From Muribaculaceae bacterium (GTDB lineage: Bacteria > Bacteroidota > Bacteroidia > Bacteroidales > Muribaculaceae): a DNA stretch of 34,905 bases. Position 1 is the first letter of the stretch. The number at the start of each line of letters is the position of its first letter. Of the stretch, positions 25,313 to 34,006 are shown piece by piece. The stretch lies in contig JAIDDJ010000005.1 of NCBI GenBank assembly GCA_029055345.1, positions 1-34,905 of the forward strand, in the 5' to 3' direction. Both the position numbers and the translations under genes were made by a program. The notes under the pieces were generated by a model. The model made no database searches, was not told the origin of the DNA, and saw only the letters and a program-made list of their open reading frames with translations.

Positions 25313-25342
25313 AAAGACGGGTAAGATTACTTACCCGTCTTT
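25313..25342 (+). terminator. Hairpin after the ior operon
   Basis: A perfect 13-bp stem (aaagacgggtaag at 25313-25325 with cttacccgtcttt at 25330-25342) and a 4-nt loop. The 3' arm ends in ttt and is followed by an A/T-rich run. It is most likely the terminator of the four-gene ior operon, about 75 nt after its last stop. Confidence 0.7.
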
Positions 25343-25362
25343 ATAAATAAAAAATTAGTGTT

Positions 25363-25902
25363 ATGATTAAGGAAATAGAAAAGAATATCAAAGACGACCT
25401 GTATAAATTCTTATTATCACAGAAGCAGGTTGATGAGAAGTTACCGGAATGTCCGGATCTTGAGGAATTATGGCCTGATGTAGAAGAAGCTTATGTGCCG
25501 GATGGAGTCAGGGAATTTACTGATTATCCGGTTGTTTCTCTCGGATGGGTAATGTTTGTGGGCATGGCATTTGCCAAATATTGGGATGAGGATTGGACAG
25601 CTTATTCCAATGTCGGAGGCAAGAAGCTATATGAAGATCTGCGCGATGTTGACGGATACGATAATCTTGATGACACGGTGCTTTACAAGGTGCTTGGCCT
25701 TGACGAGGCGGAAGCAGATAAAGTTTCGGCTATAGTCGGCGAATGTGCGCAACGTATACTGCATTCTCTTCATACCTGTGGAGTAGAACCCGGTTCAAAG
25801 GATGCGGCTTTGCTCTATGTTTATTCATTGAAGCAATTATATCTATTCGGAATCTATACGGAGCTCAACGCTCTCGGCTATCATATGACAAAGATGGGAT
25901 GA
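25363..25902 (+). CDS. Conserved-looking protein of unknown function
   Basis: 179 residues, not recognised. The sequence is acidic, soluble-looking and mainly helical, with one hydrophobic stretch (PVVSLGWVMFVGMAFAKYW, about 56-74) that is more likely a buried helix than a membrane span. No signal peptide, cysteine cluster or known motif is evident. The ATG at 25363 follows the A-rich leader after the hairpin. It lies 6 nt upstream of the CDF transporter gene and is probably cotranscribed with it, so a role in metal homeostasis is possible but unproven. Confidence 0.75.
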   Translation: MIKEIEKNIKDDLYKFLLSQKQVDEKLPECPDLEELWPDVEEAYVPDGVREFTDYPVVSLGWVMFVGMAFAKYWDEDWTAYSNVGGKKLYEDLRDVDGYDNLDDTVLYKVLGLDEAEADKVSAIVGECAQRILHSLHTCGVEPGSKDAALLYVYSLKQLYLFGIYTELNALGYHMTKMG

Positions 25903-25908
25903 CGCTAT

Positions 25909-26853
25909 ATGAAGTGGTTCAGTCATCATCATCATAATTCACCATCGTTGGCGCAGTCGTTGCCGGATGAGAACAACAATTCGGCAGCCACTATCCGCAA
26001 AGTGGTGAAAATAGGATGTTTTGTTAATGCACTGTTGATGGCTCTGAAACTATGTGCCGGATATCTCGGCCATAGCGATGCGCTCGTGGCGGACGGTTTT
26101 CACTCCCTCAATGATCTTGCCGCAGATATCATCATGCTTGTATTTGTCGGCATATCATACAGGCAACCTGATGACAAGTATTCATACGGTTACGGGAAGT
26201 TCGAGACATTTTCATCTTTCCTCATCTCTTCTGTGCTTGTGGTTGTAGCATTCTTTATAGTAAGGGAAGCTATTGAATCGTTAGTCGCTTATTTCCACGG
26301 GGAAGTGCTTCCTCAACCGGATATCTGGACATTTATCGTGGTGCTGTTTGCCATGGCCTGTAAAGAGGGCCTTTTCAGGTTTTATTCCTCAGCCGGCAGA
26401 AAAGCGGGTTCAAAAGCTCTGAAAGCTAATGCATGGCATCACCGAAGCGATGCCTTGGCCTCAATTGCCACTCTCATCGGTGTCACTTTCTCGCATTTCT
26501 TTGGTGAAGGGTTCAGAGTGCTTGATCCAATTGCCTCTCTCCTGATAGCAATATTCATTATCATTCCGGCAATAAGGATTCTGAAACCATCGTTTGCTGA
26601 ACTTATGGAGCGTTCATTGCCTTCGGCAGAACGTCAGAAAGCTATGGAATTGGTTGAAAAGATCCCGGAAGTAAAGGGTATTGAATACCTGAGGGCTCGG
26701 AGGAACGGGCATAAATATATTTTTGACTTCGGAATCAAGACCGATGCTTCCCTTAATGTGTCTCAGTGCGCTCAACTGACATCCGTAATAAAATCGGTTC
26801 TGACAGATGCGTTCTGTCCCCATGTGATTCTTTCGGTAAATTATTCGGTATAA
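25909..26853 (+). CDS. Cation diffusion facilitator (Zn/Fe-type efflux)
   Basis: 314 residues with the CDF layout: six membrane spans (about 30-225) and a C-terminal cytoplasmic ferredoxin-like domain. The transport site combines H65 and D69 (in DGFHSLND, helix 2) with H177 and D181 (in HHRSD, helix 5), a His-Asp-His-Asp set that in characterised members favours Zn2+. The N-terminal tail starts MKWFSHHHH, a likely metal-sensing or chelating motif. It would export the metal in exchange for protons. The gene directly follows the unknown gene at 25363 and its end overlaps a hairpin. Confidence 0.9.
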   Translation: MKWFSHHHHNSPSLAQSLPDENNNSAATIRKVVKIGCFVNALLMALKLCAGYLGHSDALVADGFHSLNDLAADIIMLVFVGISYRQPDDKYSYGYGKFETFSSFLISSVLVVVAFFIVREAIESLVAYFHGEVLPQPDIWTFIVVLFAMACKEGLFRFYSSAGRKAGSKALKANAWHHRSDALASIATLIGVTFSHFFGEGFRVLDPIASLLIAIFIIIPAIRILKPSFAELMERSLPSAERQKAMELVEKIPEVKGIEYLRARRNGHKYIFDFGIKTDASLNVSQCAQLTSVIKSVLTDAFCPHVILSVNYSV

Positions 26854-26870
26854 TTCTAAATTATACCGAA
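26844..26870. terminator. Hairpin overlapping the CDF stop codon
   Basis: A 12-bp inverted repeat (ttcggtataatt at 26844-26855 with aattataccgaa at 26859-26870) and a 3-nt loop; the CDF stop codon lies in the left arm. The right arm is followed by A rather than T, so termination strength on the plus strand is uncertain. Confidence 0.55.
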
Positions 26871-26975
26871 AAAATAAAGATATTCAAACTTTATAGGATT
26901 TTATTTGTTTTAATTCATATATCATATGATTTCGCATATTAATGGTATATAAATAAAAATGAAATTAATTTTTAA

Positions 26976-27470
26976 ATGAATAAGACTATGAAGAGACCGG
27001 TTTATTTAGCTGCCGCAGCATTAGTCATGTTTGGAATGGCTGCATGCTCCGGCAATAAAAGCTGCAATGGCGGCAAGTGTGACAAGATGGAAGACCTGAC
27101 CTATACAGGAATAGTTCCTGCAGCAGATGGTCCCGGTGTCCGTTATACTCTGCAACTCGACTATGATGATGATAAGAATAATATGGAAGGCGACTATGAT
27201 CTCGTCGAGACATATCTTGAAGCTGATTCCGTTGCAACCAATGGCGTGAAGGATAATGTCAGCTACAAGTCAGAAGGTGATTTCAGTGTAGTGGAGCAGA
27301 ACGGAAAGAAATATCTGAAACTCGTTAAAGATGTCAAGGATTCTTCTGCCGAAGCCGCTACCAATCTTTACTTCGAGGTGACCAACGACTCTACGATTAC
27401 GATGGTTAACGCTGAGTTGCAACCAGCTGTTAGCGATAGTCTGAATTATTCACTCAAACTTGTGAAGTAA
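26976..27470 (+). CDS. NlpE-like lipoprotein lacking the CxxC motif
   Basis: 164 residues. The signal peptide is followed by a lipobox (FGMAACSG) that predicts lipid attachment at Cys25, so the protein is membrane-anchored. The mature part resembles the NlpE N-terminal beta-barrel (YTGIVPAADGPGVRYTLQL, where canonical NlpE has CADCPG). NlpE senses surface contact and envelope or copper stress in enterobacteria; in Bacteroidetes its role is not established. Here both cysteines of the CxxC are replaced (AADG). The start could also be Met5 (26988). It is an isolated gene between two hairpins. Confidence 0.7.
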   Translation: MNKTMKRPVYLAAAALVMFGMAACSGNKSCNGGKCDKMEDLTYTGIVPAADGPGVRYTLQLDYDDDKNNMEGDYDLVETYLEADSVATNGVKDNVSYKSEGDFSVVEQNGKKYLKLVKDVKDSSAEAATNLYFEVTNDSTITMVNAELQPAVSDSLNYSLKLVK

Positions 27471-27502
27471 GAGAATCAAAAAGTTCAACCGTAAAACATA
27501 AT

Positions 27503-27540
27503 AAACCGCGTTTCTGGTCCATATCCATGAAACGCGGTTT
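27503..27540. terminator. Bidirectional intrinsic terminator
   Basis: Stem aaaccgcgttt (27503-27513) with aaacgcggttt (27530-27540), loop of 16 nt containing a further tgg/cca pair, and T-rich ends on both strands. It lies between the convergent NlpE-like and small lipoprotein genes. Confidence 0.85.
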
Positions 27541-27545
27541 TAATA

Positions 27546-27953
27546 TCATTTGAGCATCCTTAGTGAGTCTGTAACAGCAATAGAATCGGAGGTTATAGAA
27601 TCCGTATGCAACGGCTTGTGTGCGGCTTGTGCTAACATCGAGTCGCGAAGAAGCACTATCTTTCTGCTCAGTCGAATAAGGGTATCGTTCTGACCCTCAT
27701 TCATGTCAAGGTCTGCATCCGGCGGATACTCGAAATTCAGTTTTGTCAGATTTTCATCATATGCTGCAAAAAGCCTGTTGATGTTCAGAGAGTCCGAAGC
27801 GCGCGATATACTGTCTGCGTAGAGATTGGTAAGCTTTACTGTTTTCTTAAAAAGCTCCCGAGCCTCAGCCGTGAGTTTACTTTCCTTGTCGCCACTGCAT
27901 GAAGCCGGTAATATAGTGGCTGTCAATAGAACTAAGTATGCCAACTTTCTCAT
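27546..27953 (-). CDS. Small putative lipoprotein
   Basis: 135 residues from Met at 27953; a longer frame from 27977 would overlap the uvrA end and shift the signal peptide. The signal segment (MRKLAYLVLLTATILPASCSG) carries a lipobox with Cys at about residue 19. The mature part is charged and mostly helical, with a heptad-like middle (LTAEARELFKKTVKLTNLY) and a Ser/Thr/Asp-rich tail. No known family recognised. It follows uvrA by 7 nt on the minus strand and probably shares its transcript. Confidence 0.7.
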   Translation of the reverse strand: MRKLAYLVLLTATILPASCSGDKESKLTAEARELFKKTVKLTNLYADSISRASDSLNINRLFAAYDENLTKLNFEYPPDADLDMNEGQNDTLIRLSRKIVLLRDSMLAQAAHKPLHTDSITSDSIAVTDSLRMLK

Positions 27954-27960
27954 AATAAAA

Positions 27961-30810
27961 TCAGTCCTTTTTGTCATGTTGCAGTTTCTGCAACAGGTAT
28001 TTGCCTGTATAACTTGCTGGATTAGCGGCTATCTCTTCCGGTGTCCCGGCTGCTACTACAATACCCCCTCCTTCGCCTCCTTCCGGACCGATGTCAATTA
28101 CCCAGTCGGCAGATTTGATGATATCCATATTGTGCTCTATGATTATGACAGTATTTCCCTTCTCCACCAAACCATTCAAAGATTTAAGAAGCACGGAGAT
28201 ATCATGGAAATGAAGACCGGTTGTAGGTTCATCGAAAATGAATAGTGTGCCTGTCTGCTTCTCCTGCGCGATGAAATAGGCTAACTTCACGCGTTGATTT
28301 TCTCCTCCCGAAAGGGTAGAGGAAGATTGCCCCAGTTTTATGTAGCCGAGGCCTACGTCCTGAAGGGGACGAAGACGGGATATGATTTTCTTTTCAATCG
28401 AACCAGGAGACTCCGACAGGAAATCAATGGCCTGATTCACGGTCATATTAAGGAAATCATAAATATTTTTTCCGCGATATTCCACATCAAGCACCTCTTG
28501 CTTGAACCGTTTTCCATGGCAAGCCTCGCATTCCACGTCAATATCTGCCATGAACTGCATGGGTATTGTGATTGTGCCTTCGCCTTTACATTCCTCACAT
28601 CTGCCTCCTTCGGTATTGAATGAAAAATATGCCGGCGTGAAGCCCATTTGCTTTGACAATTGCTGTTCTGAGAAAAGTTTCCTTATCTCATCATATGCCT
28701 TCAGATATGTGGCCGGATTGCTCCTCGATGATGTGCCGATAGGATTCTGGTCGACAAATTCCACGGCTTTGATTTCCCTGATATCTCCTCGCAATTCCTT
28801 ATGAGTGCCGGGCACACCGACAGGATCTCCGAGTGCTCGCATCATGGACTTATATAATATTTCCTTTACCAAAGTTGATTTCCCCGAACCGGAAACTCCG
28901 CTTACCACAGTCATGACCTCGAGAGGGAACCGGACATCGATTTCCTTCAGATTATTTTCAGAGGCACCGATTACATCCAACGCCTTTTTCCATGCCCTTC
29001 TTCTTTTCGGTACCTCGATCGTGCGCTCCCCGCGTAAATATTCTATTGTGTAAGAATTATGAGAGTCATTCTTTTCAAGCAACTTCTTCAAGTTGCCCTT
29101 CAGCACAATTTCTCCACCATTGCGCCCCGCATCCTTGCCTATATCCACAATCTCATCGGCCGCAAGCATAATATCCTCGTCATGCTCCACAACCACAACA
29201 GTATTTCCGATCTGCTGGAGTCTTCTTAACACGTGAATTAGCTTCTCGGTGTCTCTTGAATGGAGACCGATGCTCGGTTCATCGAGAATATATAAAGATC
29301 CAACAAGAGAACTTCCCAGCGAAGTAGCAAGATTGATACGCTGACTTTCTCCTCCCGAAAGTGAAGAGGAGAGCCGGTCGAGCGTGAGATATGAGAGGCC
29401 CACCTCGTTCAGGAATGAAAGACGTTGTCGTATTTCTGTAAGAAGGCGCGCACCGACAATGGCATCCGTTTCCGGAAGCTCGATATTATTAAAGAATTCC
29501 GACAGCTTGTCAATCGGCATTCTGACCAGTTCGGTAATGGTCTTACCCGCGACCTTAACATAATTCACATCAGATCTGAGTCTTGAACCGCGGCAATCCG
29601 GACAGGTGGCCTTGCCCCGGTATCGCGCCTTTAGAACGCGATATTGCATTTTATCCTGCCGGGAATCAAGCCATTTGAAGAAGCCATCAATTCCCTCCCA
29701 TATCGTATTCCCATGCCATAGAAAGTGGCGTTGGCTGTCGGTCAATTTATTATATGGGGTATGAATAGGGAAATTAAACCGAGGGGCGATATGTATCAAT
29801 CTCTTTTTCCACTCGCTCATTTTATCTCCGCTCCAGCATTTAACTGCGTTCTGGTATACGCTAAGCGTTTTATCCGGTATCACAAGGTCTTCACTTACAC
29901 CAAGCACCTTGCCGAATCCTTCGCAGGTTGGGCACGCTCCATAAGGATTATTGAAGTTGAACATAAGGTCGCTCGGCTCTCTGAACTCCATTCCGTCGGC
30001 CTGAAACTTCCGCGAGAAATAATGTTCATGAACTCCATCAGCACCCCATATTTTTATTATGGCTTCATCCTTTCCTTCGAAATATGCAGTCTCTACCGAG
30101 TCGGTCAGTCTTGAAATCTCGTCCTTATCCGTAGAGACACTCAATCTGTCGATAAGCAGGCGATAAGAACCGGCATCAATTTCATTCCCGGCGGAAAGAA
30201 GGTCTGAAATCATCACGAATTCACCATCCTTTTCGAGGCGGGAATAGCCTTGTTTCTGTAAGATATCGAGTTGTTGAAGGGAATTCCTTCCTTCAGGTAT
30301 GCGTAAATGCGAAAGAATGGCGATCCTTGTTCCTTCCGGGTAGCTCAATACCATCTTGACGATATCCTCAATTCCATGCTTGCGGACTTCCTCTCCGCTG
30401 ATAGGAGAGTACGTGTGGCCGACTCGAGCGAAGAACATTCGGAGGTAATCATATATTTCGGTAGAAGTTCCGACCGTGCTTCGCGGATTGCGTGTATTGA
30501 CTTTCTGCTCCACTGCTATAGCAGGTGGGAGCCCTTTTATATAATCGCATTCCGGCTTGGCCATACGCCCTAAAAACTGACGCGCGTATGCCGACAGACT
30601 CTCGACATACCTCCTCTGACCCTCGGCGTAAAGGGTATCGAATGCAAGACTTGACTTCCCCGAACCACTTACTCCGGTTACGACAATGAATTTTCCCAGT
30701 GGAAGGTCAAGATCAATATTTTTCAAATTATTGACCCTTGCTCCCTTGATGCTGATTAATCGGTTGTCTGTATTATTTGATATGTTTTCTGTATTCTTGA
30801 TGTCTGACAT
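27961..30810 (-). CDS. uvrA: UvrABC nucleotide excision repair subunit A
   Basis: 949 residues, the full UvrA length. Two ABC ATPase modules each carry Walker A (GVSGSGKSS near 50 and GVSGSGKST in the second half) and signatures LSGGESQR and LSGGENQR. Zinc-binding motifs include CPTCEGFG, CPDCRGSR and CEECKGEG with CEACHGKRF. UvrA dimers recognise DNA damage and load UvrB. The ATG at 30810 begins a charged leader before the first conserved block (LISIKGARVNNLKNIDLDLP). uvrB and uvrC are not in the window. Confidence 0.98.
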   Translation of the reverse strand: MSDIKNTENISNNTDNRLISIKGARVNNLKNIDLDLPLGKFIVVTGVSGSGKSSLAFDTLYAEGQRRYVESLSAYARQFLGRMAKPECDYIKGLPPAIAVEQKVNTRNPRSTVGTSTEIYDYLRMFFARVGHTYSPISGEEVRKHGIEDIVKMVLSYPEGTRIAILSHLRIPEGRNSLQQLDILQKQGYSRLEKDGEFVMISDLLSAGNEIDAGSYRLLIDRLSVSTDKDEISRLTDSVETAYFEGKDEAIIKIWGADGVHEHYFSRKFQADGMEFREPSDLMFNFNNPYGACPTCEGFGKVLGVSEDLVIPDKTLSVYQNAVKCWSGDKMSEWKKRLIHIAPRFNFPIHTPYNKLTDSQRHFLWHGNTIWEGIDGFFKWLDSRQDKMQYRVLKARYRGKATCPDCRGSRLRSDVNYVKVAGKTITELVRMPIDKLSEFFNNIELPETDAIVGARLLTEIRQRLSFLNEVGLSYLTLDRLSSSLSGGESQRINLATSLGSSLVGSLYILDEPSIGLHSRDTEKLIHVLRRLQQIGNTVVVVEHDEDIMLAADEIVDIGKDAGRNGGEIVLKGNLKKLLEKNDSHNSYTIEYLRGERTIEVPKRRRAWKKALDVIGASENNLKEIDVRFPLEVMTVVSGVSGSGKSTLVKEILYKSMMRALGDPVGVPGTHKELRGDIREIKAVEFVDQNPIGTSSRSNPATYLKAYDEIRKLFSEQQLSKQMGFTPAYFSFNTEGGRCEECKGEGTITIPMQFMADIDVECEACHGKRFKQEVLDVEYRGKNIYDFLNMTVNQAIDFLSESPGSIEKKIISRLRPLQDVGLGYIKLGQSSSTLSGGENQRVKLAYFIAQEKQTGTLFIFDEPTTGLHFHDISVLLKSLNGLVEKGNTVIIIEHNMDIIKSADWVIDIGPEGGEGGGIVVAAGTPEEIAANPASYTGKYLLQKLQHDKKD

Positions 30811-30947
30811 ATATCTTTAACGAAAAAATCAATGCATTTATTTGTGTCGCAATATGAATGCCGTCATTTGAAGATTTCCAATTCAGGCTCTATTCATACT
30901 AATTCATACAAACTAACGTAGATATACAATTTCTATACCAAAAATAG

Positions 30948-30955
30948 CAAATATA
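30948..30955 (-). promoter_or_regulatory. Candidate -7 box of the uvrA promoter
   Basis: On the minus strand this reads TATATTTG followed by C, an exact Bacteroidetes -7 match about 140 nt before the uvrA start. No convincing -33 element lies at 19-21 nt. The rest of the 200-bp uvrA-rmuC gap is AT-rich without other signals. Confidence 0.4.
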
Positions 30956-31010
30956 CGTTTTTTTCAATAGATGTGAAGTTATTTTATATTCTTTAGATTA
31001 ATATTCGAAT

Positions 31011-32441
31011 ATGCTTACCATATTTATTGCATTTATCTGCTTTGCTGCCGGGCTCGCAATAGGGTTAACTGTTTCTTATCTCAAAGCAGTGAAATATAAA
31101 GAGGCGACAGTAAGGATGGAGGCGTTGCTGAGCGAACGTGAAAAATCCTTTGATAAATCTTTAAGAGAACGCGAGCAATCGTACGAACAATCATTAAGCG
31201 AACGGGCAAAGTCATATGACTCTTCTTTAGCTGAAAAGGATAAGTCATATTCCAAATTATTGGAAGAAAAAGAGCAGGCGTATGCGGAAGCTCTTGAGCG
31301 TGAGCGCCAACATAGTAAAGATTCTTTGGAGGCACTTCAGGGCCGGTTTGATGAGACGGTTGCGAAGATGAAAGCTGAGCTTGAGACGCTTACCTCTCAG
31401 ATACTGAAGAAGCGCCAGGAAGAGTTCGAGACATCGAGCAGTGAAAATGTGTCGAGAATTCTCCAGCCGCTCAACGAGAATATCAGACAGATGCGGGAGG
31501 CGGTGGATAAAAACACACTGCGCCATTCCGAAATGGGAGGTAAATTGTCGGAAAATATAAGGCTCGTGATGGAGCATAGTGATATGGCCCGACAGAGTGC
31601 CGAACGCCTTGCGGATGCCCTTAGAGGAGGTGGAAAAATTCAAGGAGACTGGGGTGAGACTGTGTTGACCGAACTTCTGCAGTCGCAAGGATTGGTAGAA
31701 GGCATACATTTCGATACGCAGACTGCAATGAGAGATGCCTCGGGAAATATGGTAAAAGGAGAGAGCAACCGAACTTTCCGACCGGACGTAATCCTGCATC
31801 TTGACAAGCAGCGTGATATTATCATAGATGCAAAAGTGTCTCTCTCAGCATATCTCGATTATGTGAACGCCTCTTCCGATGAGCAGCGCGATGCAGCTCT
31901 CCGAAGCCATATCCAAAGTGTGGAGAGTCATGTGAATGAACTTTCCCGGAAGGATTATTCAACTTATATCCAACCCCCACGCTTGAGAATGAACTATGTG
32001 ATTATGTTCGTTCCCAATACGGTTGCCTTGTATGCGGCCACTTCGGCAAAACCTGATTTATGGAGGAAGGCTATGGAGAAGAACGTGTATATTGCAGATG
32101 AACAGACGCTTTACGCAGCGCTCCGTATAATTGATATGACATGGCGCCAGATAGCTCAGGCAGAAAACCACGAAAAGGTATATTCTCTTGCCAATGAAAT
32201 GCTCGACAGAGTAAGCGCGTTCTATGAGAAATTCGCAAAAATTGGTAAGCAACTTGACGATGCGCGAAAGAGTTATGATGATGCAATAAATAAGCTTAAG
32301 GATTCAGGAAAGAGTATTCCACAAACATGCCGGAAACTTATAAATCTTGGTGCTACGGTAAAAATGAGAAAGGGAGTTGATCCATCCCTCTTCGCTTCTT
32401 CGGAATCGGATGAAGAGGGTAGTGCCGGACTCCTGTCATGA
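31011..32441 (+). CDS. rmuC: DNA recombination protein RmuC
   Basis: 476 residues. One N-terminal membrane helix (about 3-24) precedes a long coiled coil (about 28-190) and the RmuC domain, a PD-(D/E)xK-like nuclease fold (GDWGETVLTELLQSQGL, FRPDVILHL, IIIDAKVSLSAY with the catalytic Asp-x-Lys). RmuC limits inverted-repeat recombination and replication-linked DNA rearrangement. The coiled coil contains six tandem 11-residue units at residues 39-104 (each like SLSERAKSYDS), an unusually regular hendecad array. The C-terminus is acidic. The gene is divergent from uvrA. Confidence 0.92.
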   Translation: MLTIFIAFICFAAGLAIGLTVSYLKAVKYKEATVRMEALLSEREKSFDKSLREREQSYEQSLSERAKSYDSSLAEKDKSYSKLLEEKEQAYAEALERERQHSKDSLEALQGRFDETVAKMKAELETLTSQILKKRQEEFETSSSENVSRILQPLNENIRQMREAVDKNTLRHSEMGGKLSENIRLVMEHSDMARQSAERLADALRGGGKIQGDWGETVLTELLQSQGLVEGIHFDTQTAMRDASGNMVKGESNRTFRPDVILHLDKQRDIIIDAKVSLSAYLDYVNASSDEQRDAALRSHIQSVESHVNELSRKDYSTYIQPPRLRMNYVIMFVPNTVALYAATSAKPDLWRKAMEKNVYIADEQTLYAALRIIDMTWRQIAQAENHEKVYSLANEMLDRVSAFYEKFAKIGKQLDDARKSYDDAINKLKDSGKSIPQTCRKLINLGATVKMRKGVDPSLFASSESDEEGSAGLLS

Positions 32442-32443
32442 AT

Positions 32444-32477
32444 ATTCCCCGACTTTCTGCTGAGAAGGCCGGGGAAT
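32444..32477 (+). terminator. Hairpin after rmuC
   Basis: Outer stem attccccg (32444-32451) with cggggaat (32470-32477), extended by inner near-complementary segments ctttct and agaagg. It begins 3 nt after the rmuC stop; the following tract (tattatg) is only weakly U-rich. Confidence 0.65.
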
Positions 32478-32533
32478 TATTATGAATATTGGAATGTTTG
32501 AGATTTTTGTGATGTTTGGGTAAGATTCGATAT

Positions 32534-33820
32534 TTAATCAAGGCAATTGTCAAGGGCGGCTATGATGGCGGCTTTGTCCATGTCGCGCCCAATAAAGACT
32601 ATTTTTTGCATTCTGTCTCCAACTTCCGGATCCCAATCTCGCATAAGACCCGGTTCGTTAGCCAGTAATATTTTCAGGTCTTCTTCCGGGGCTGTGGCAT
32701 ACCAGCGTCCGGCTTCTGTCAGTTTCTGCTGGCGTCCGGCACTCTCGAAGAGATAGGACATATCCGGATTTTCCTTAAAATAGCATATCCCTTTAGACCT
32801 AATAATTGATTTGGGCCAATTTTTCGCGCACAGCCAATCGAACTTGTTGAGGGAGAAGGGCTTTCTTCGGAAATATACGAAAGTGGAAATACCATATTCC
32901 TCCGCTTCACCCTCTTCATGGTGATGATGGTGGCAATTGCAAACGCCATGCTCATGATCGCAATGTGAGTGATCCTCATGGTCATGGTCTTTCTCATGGC
33001 CATGTTCATGTTCGTGGCTATGCTCATGCTCGTGGTGATGATCATGATGGTCGTGGTCATTATGCGTTTCAGCCTCGGATATTGTTTTTTCTATTTCCTT
33101 GACCCAGGTGGCTGATGTCGCGACCTGTTCGAAATTGAATCTGTGGGTGTCAAGAAGTCGGTCAAGGGGCACATCGCAATAATCGCAATCAATAATCTCA
33201 GCATCCGGCTGGATTGCGCGAACCACTTTCCGTATCCTGTCAGCTTCTACCTCGGATACCTCAGAAATCTTGTTTAGAAGAATAAAGTTGCAGAACTCGA
33301 TCTGCTGGATTATGAGATTTTCGATATCCTCTTCATCAAGTTTCTCTCTGCGTAGACCTTCACCGGCCTCAAATTCATCACGGAGCCTGAGGGCATCCAC
33401 AACTGTAACGATACAGTCGAGCCTTACCGAAGCATGGCGATTGATTTCCGCGCCCATTGATGGCATGGAATAAATAGTCTGGGCGATGGGTTCCGGTTCG
33501 CAGATTCCGCTCGCCTCAATAACTATATAATCGAAATTTCCGCTGTTGGCGAGGTCTGCAAGCTGGTTGATAAGGTCTGTCTGTAGCGTACAGCAGATAC
33601 ATCCGTTCTGCAAGGCTACCAGACTGTCTTCATTCTTCCCTCCGACTATCCCCCCTTTGGCAATAAGTTCTGCATCAATATTGACTTCCCCGAGGTCATT
33701 CACTATTACTGCGAACCTGATACCCTTTTTATTATTCAAGATGCGATTGAGCAGCGTAGTCTTTCCGCTTCCTAAATAGCCGGTAAGAAGCAAAACCGGT
33801 ATAATTTTTTTATTTTCCAT
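32534..33820 (-). CDS. COG0523 GTPase/metallochaperone with histidine-rich insert
   Basis: 428 residues, G3E family (CobW/YeiR/ZNG1 type). The GTPase domain has Walker A GYLGSGKTT, the metal-binding CxCC motif in NGCICCTL, and IVIEASGICEP for the switch region. Residues 254-301 form a tract with 23 histidines plus Asp, Glu and three cysteines (ending CNCHHHHH), followed by a CobW C-terminal domain (STFVYFRRKPFSLNKF). Such proteins deliver or store Zn2+ or other metals, often under Zur control. The base-specificity motif reads NKIS instead of NKxD. Two tandem 19-bp repeats directly upstream may be operators. Cobalt delivery for B12 is an alternative, but His-rich forms more often handle zinc or nickel. 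Confidence 0.9.
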   Translation of the reverse strand: MENKKIIPVLLLTGYLGSGKTTLLNRILNNKKGIRFAVIVNDLGEVNIDAELIAKGGIVGGKNEDSLVALQNGCICCTLQTDLINQLADLANSGNFDYIVIEASGICEPEPIAQTIYSMPSMGAEINRHASVRLDCIVTVVDALRLRDEFEAGEGLRREKLDEEDIENLIIQQIEFCNFILLNKISEVSEVEADRIRKVVRAIQPDAEIIDCDYCDVPLDRLLDTHRFNFEQVATSATWVKEIEKTISEAETHNDHDHHDHHHEHEHSHEHEHGHEKDHDHEDHSHCDHEHGVCNCHHHHHEEGEAEEYGISTFVYFRRKPFSLNKFDWLCAKNWPKSIIRSKGICYFKENPDMSYLFESAGRQQKLTEAGRWYATAPEEDLKILLANEPGLMRDWDPEVGDRMQKIVFIGRDMDKAAIIAALDNCLD

Positions 33821-33831
33821 TTCACATCAGT

Positions 33832-33873
33832 TAATATATAATATAACGCATAAATAATATATAATATAACGCA
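33832..33873 (-). promoter_or_regulatory. Tandem 19-bp repeat upstream of the COG0523 gene
   Basis: taatatataatataacgca occurs at 33832-33850 and 33855-33873, a 23-bp period, starting 11 bp before the start codon on the minus strand. The core tataatataac matches 11 of 13 positions of the enterobacterial Zur-box core gttataatataac. That match is partly expected from the AT content. Position and exact duplication suggest two operator sites; Zur binding is inference. Confidence 0.45.
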
Positions 33874-34006
33874 GAAAGCCTCATAATGATTTCCTGAAGA
33901 TTATTCTCTCCGTTTTAATCTTTAAACTTGTTTAGATTTATTGCCTTTCTTGCATATTCGAATAATTTTTATTTTCCTTGTGAAATCAACCAACTCTTGT
34001 TCCACT

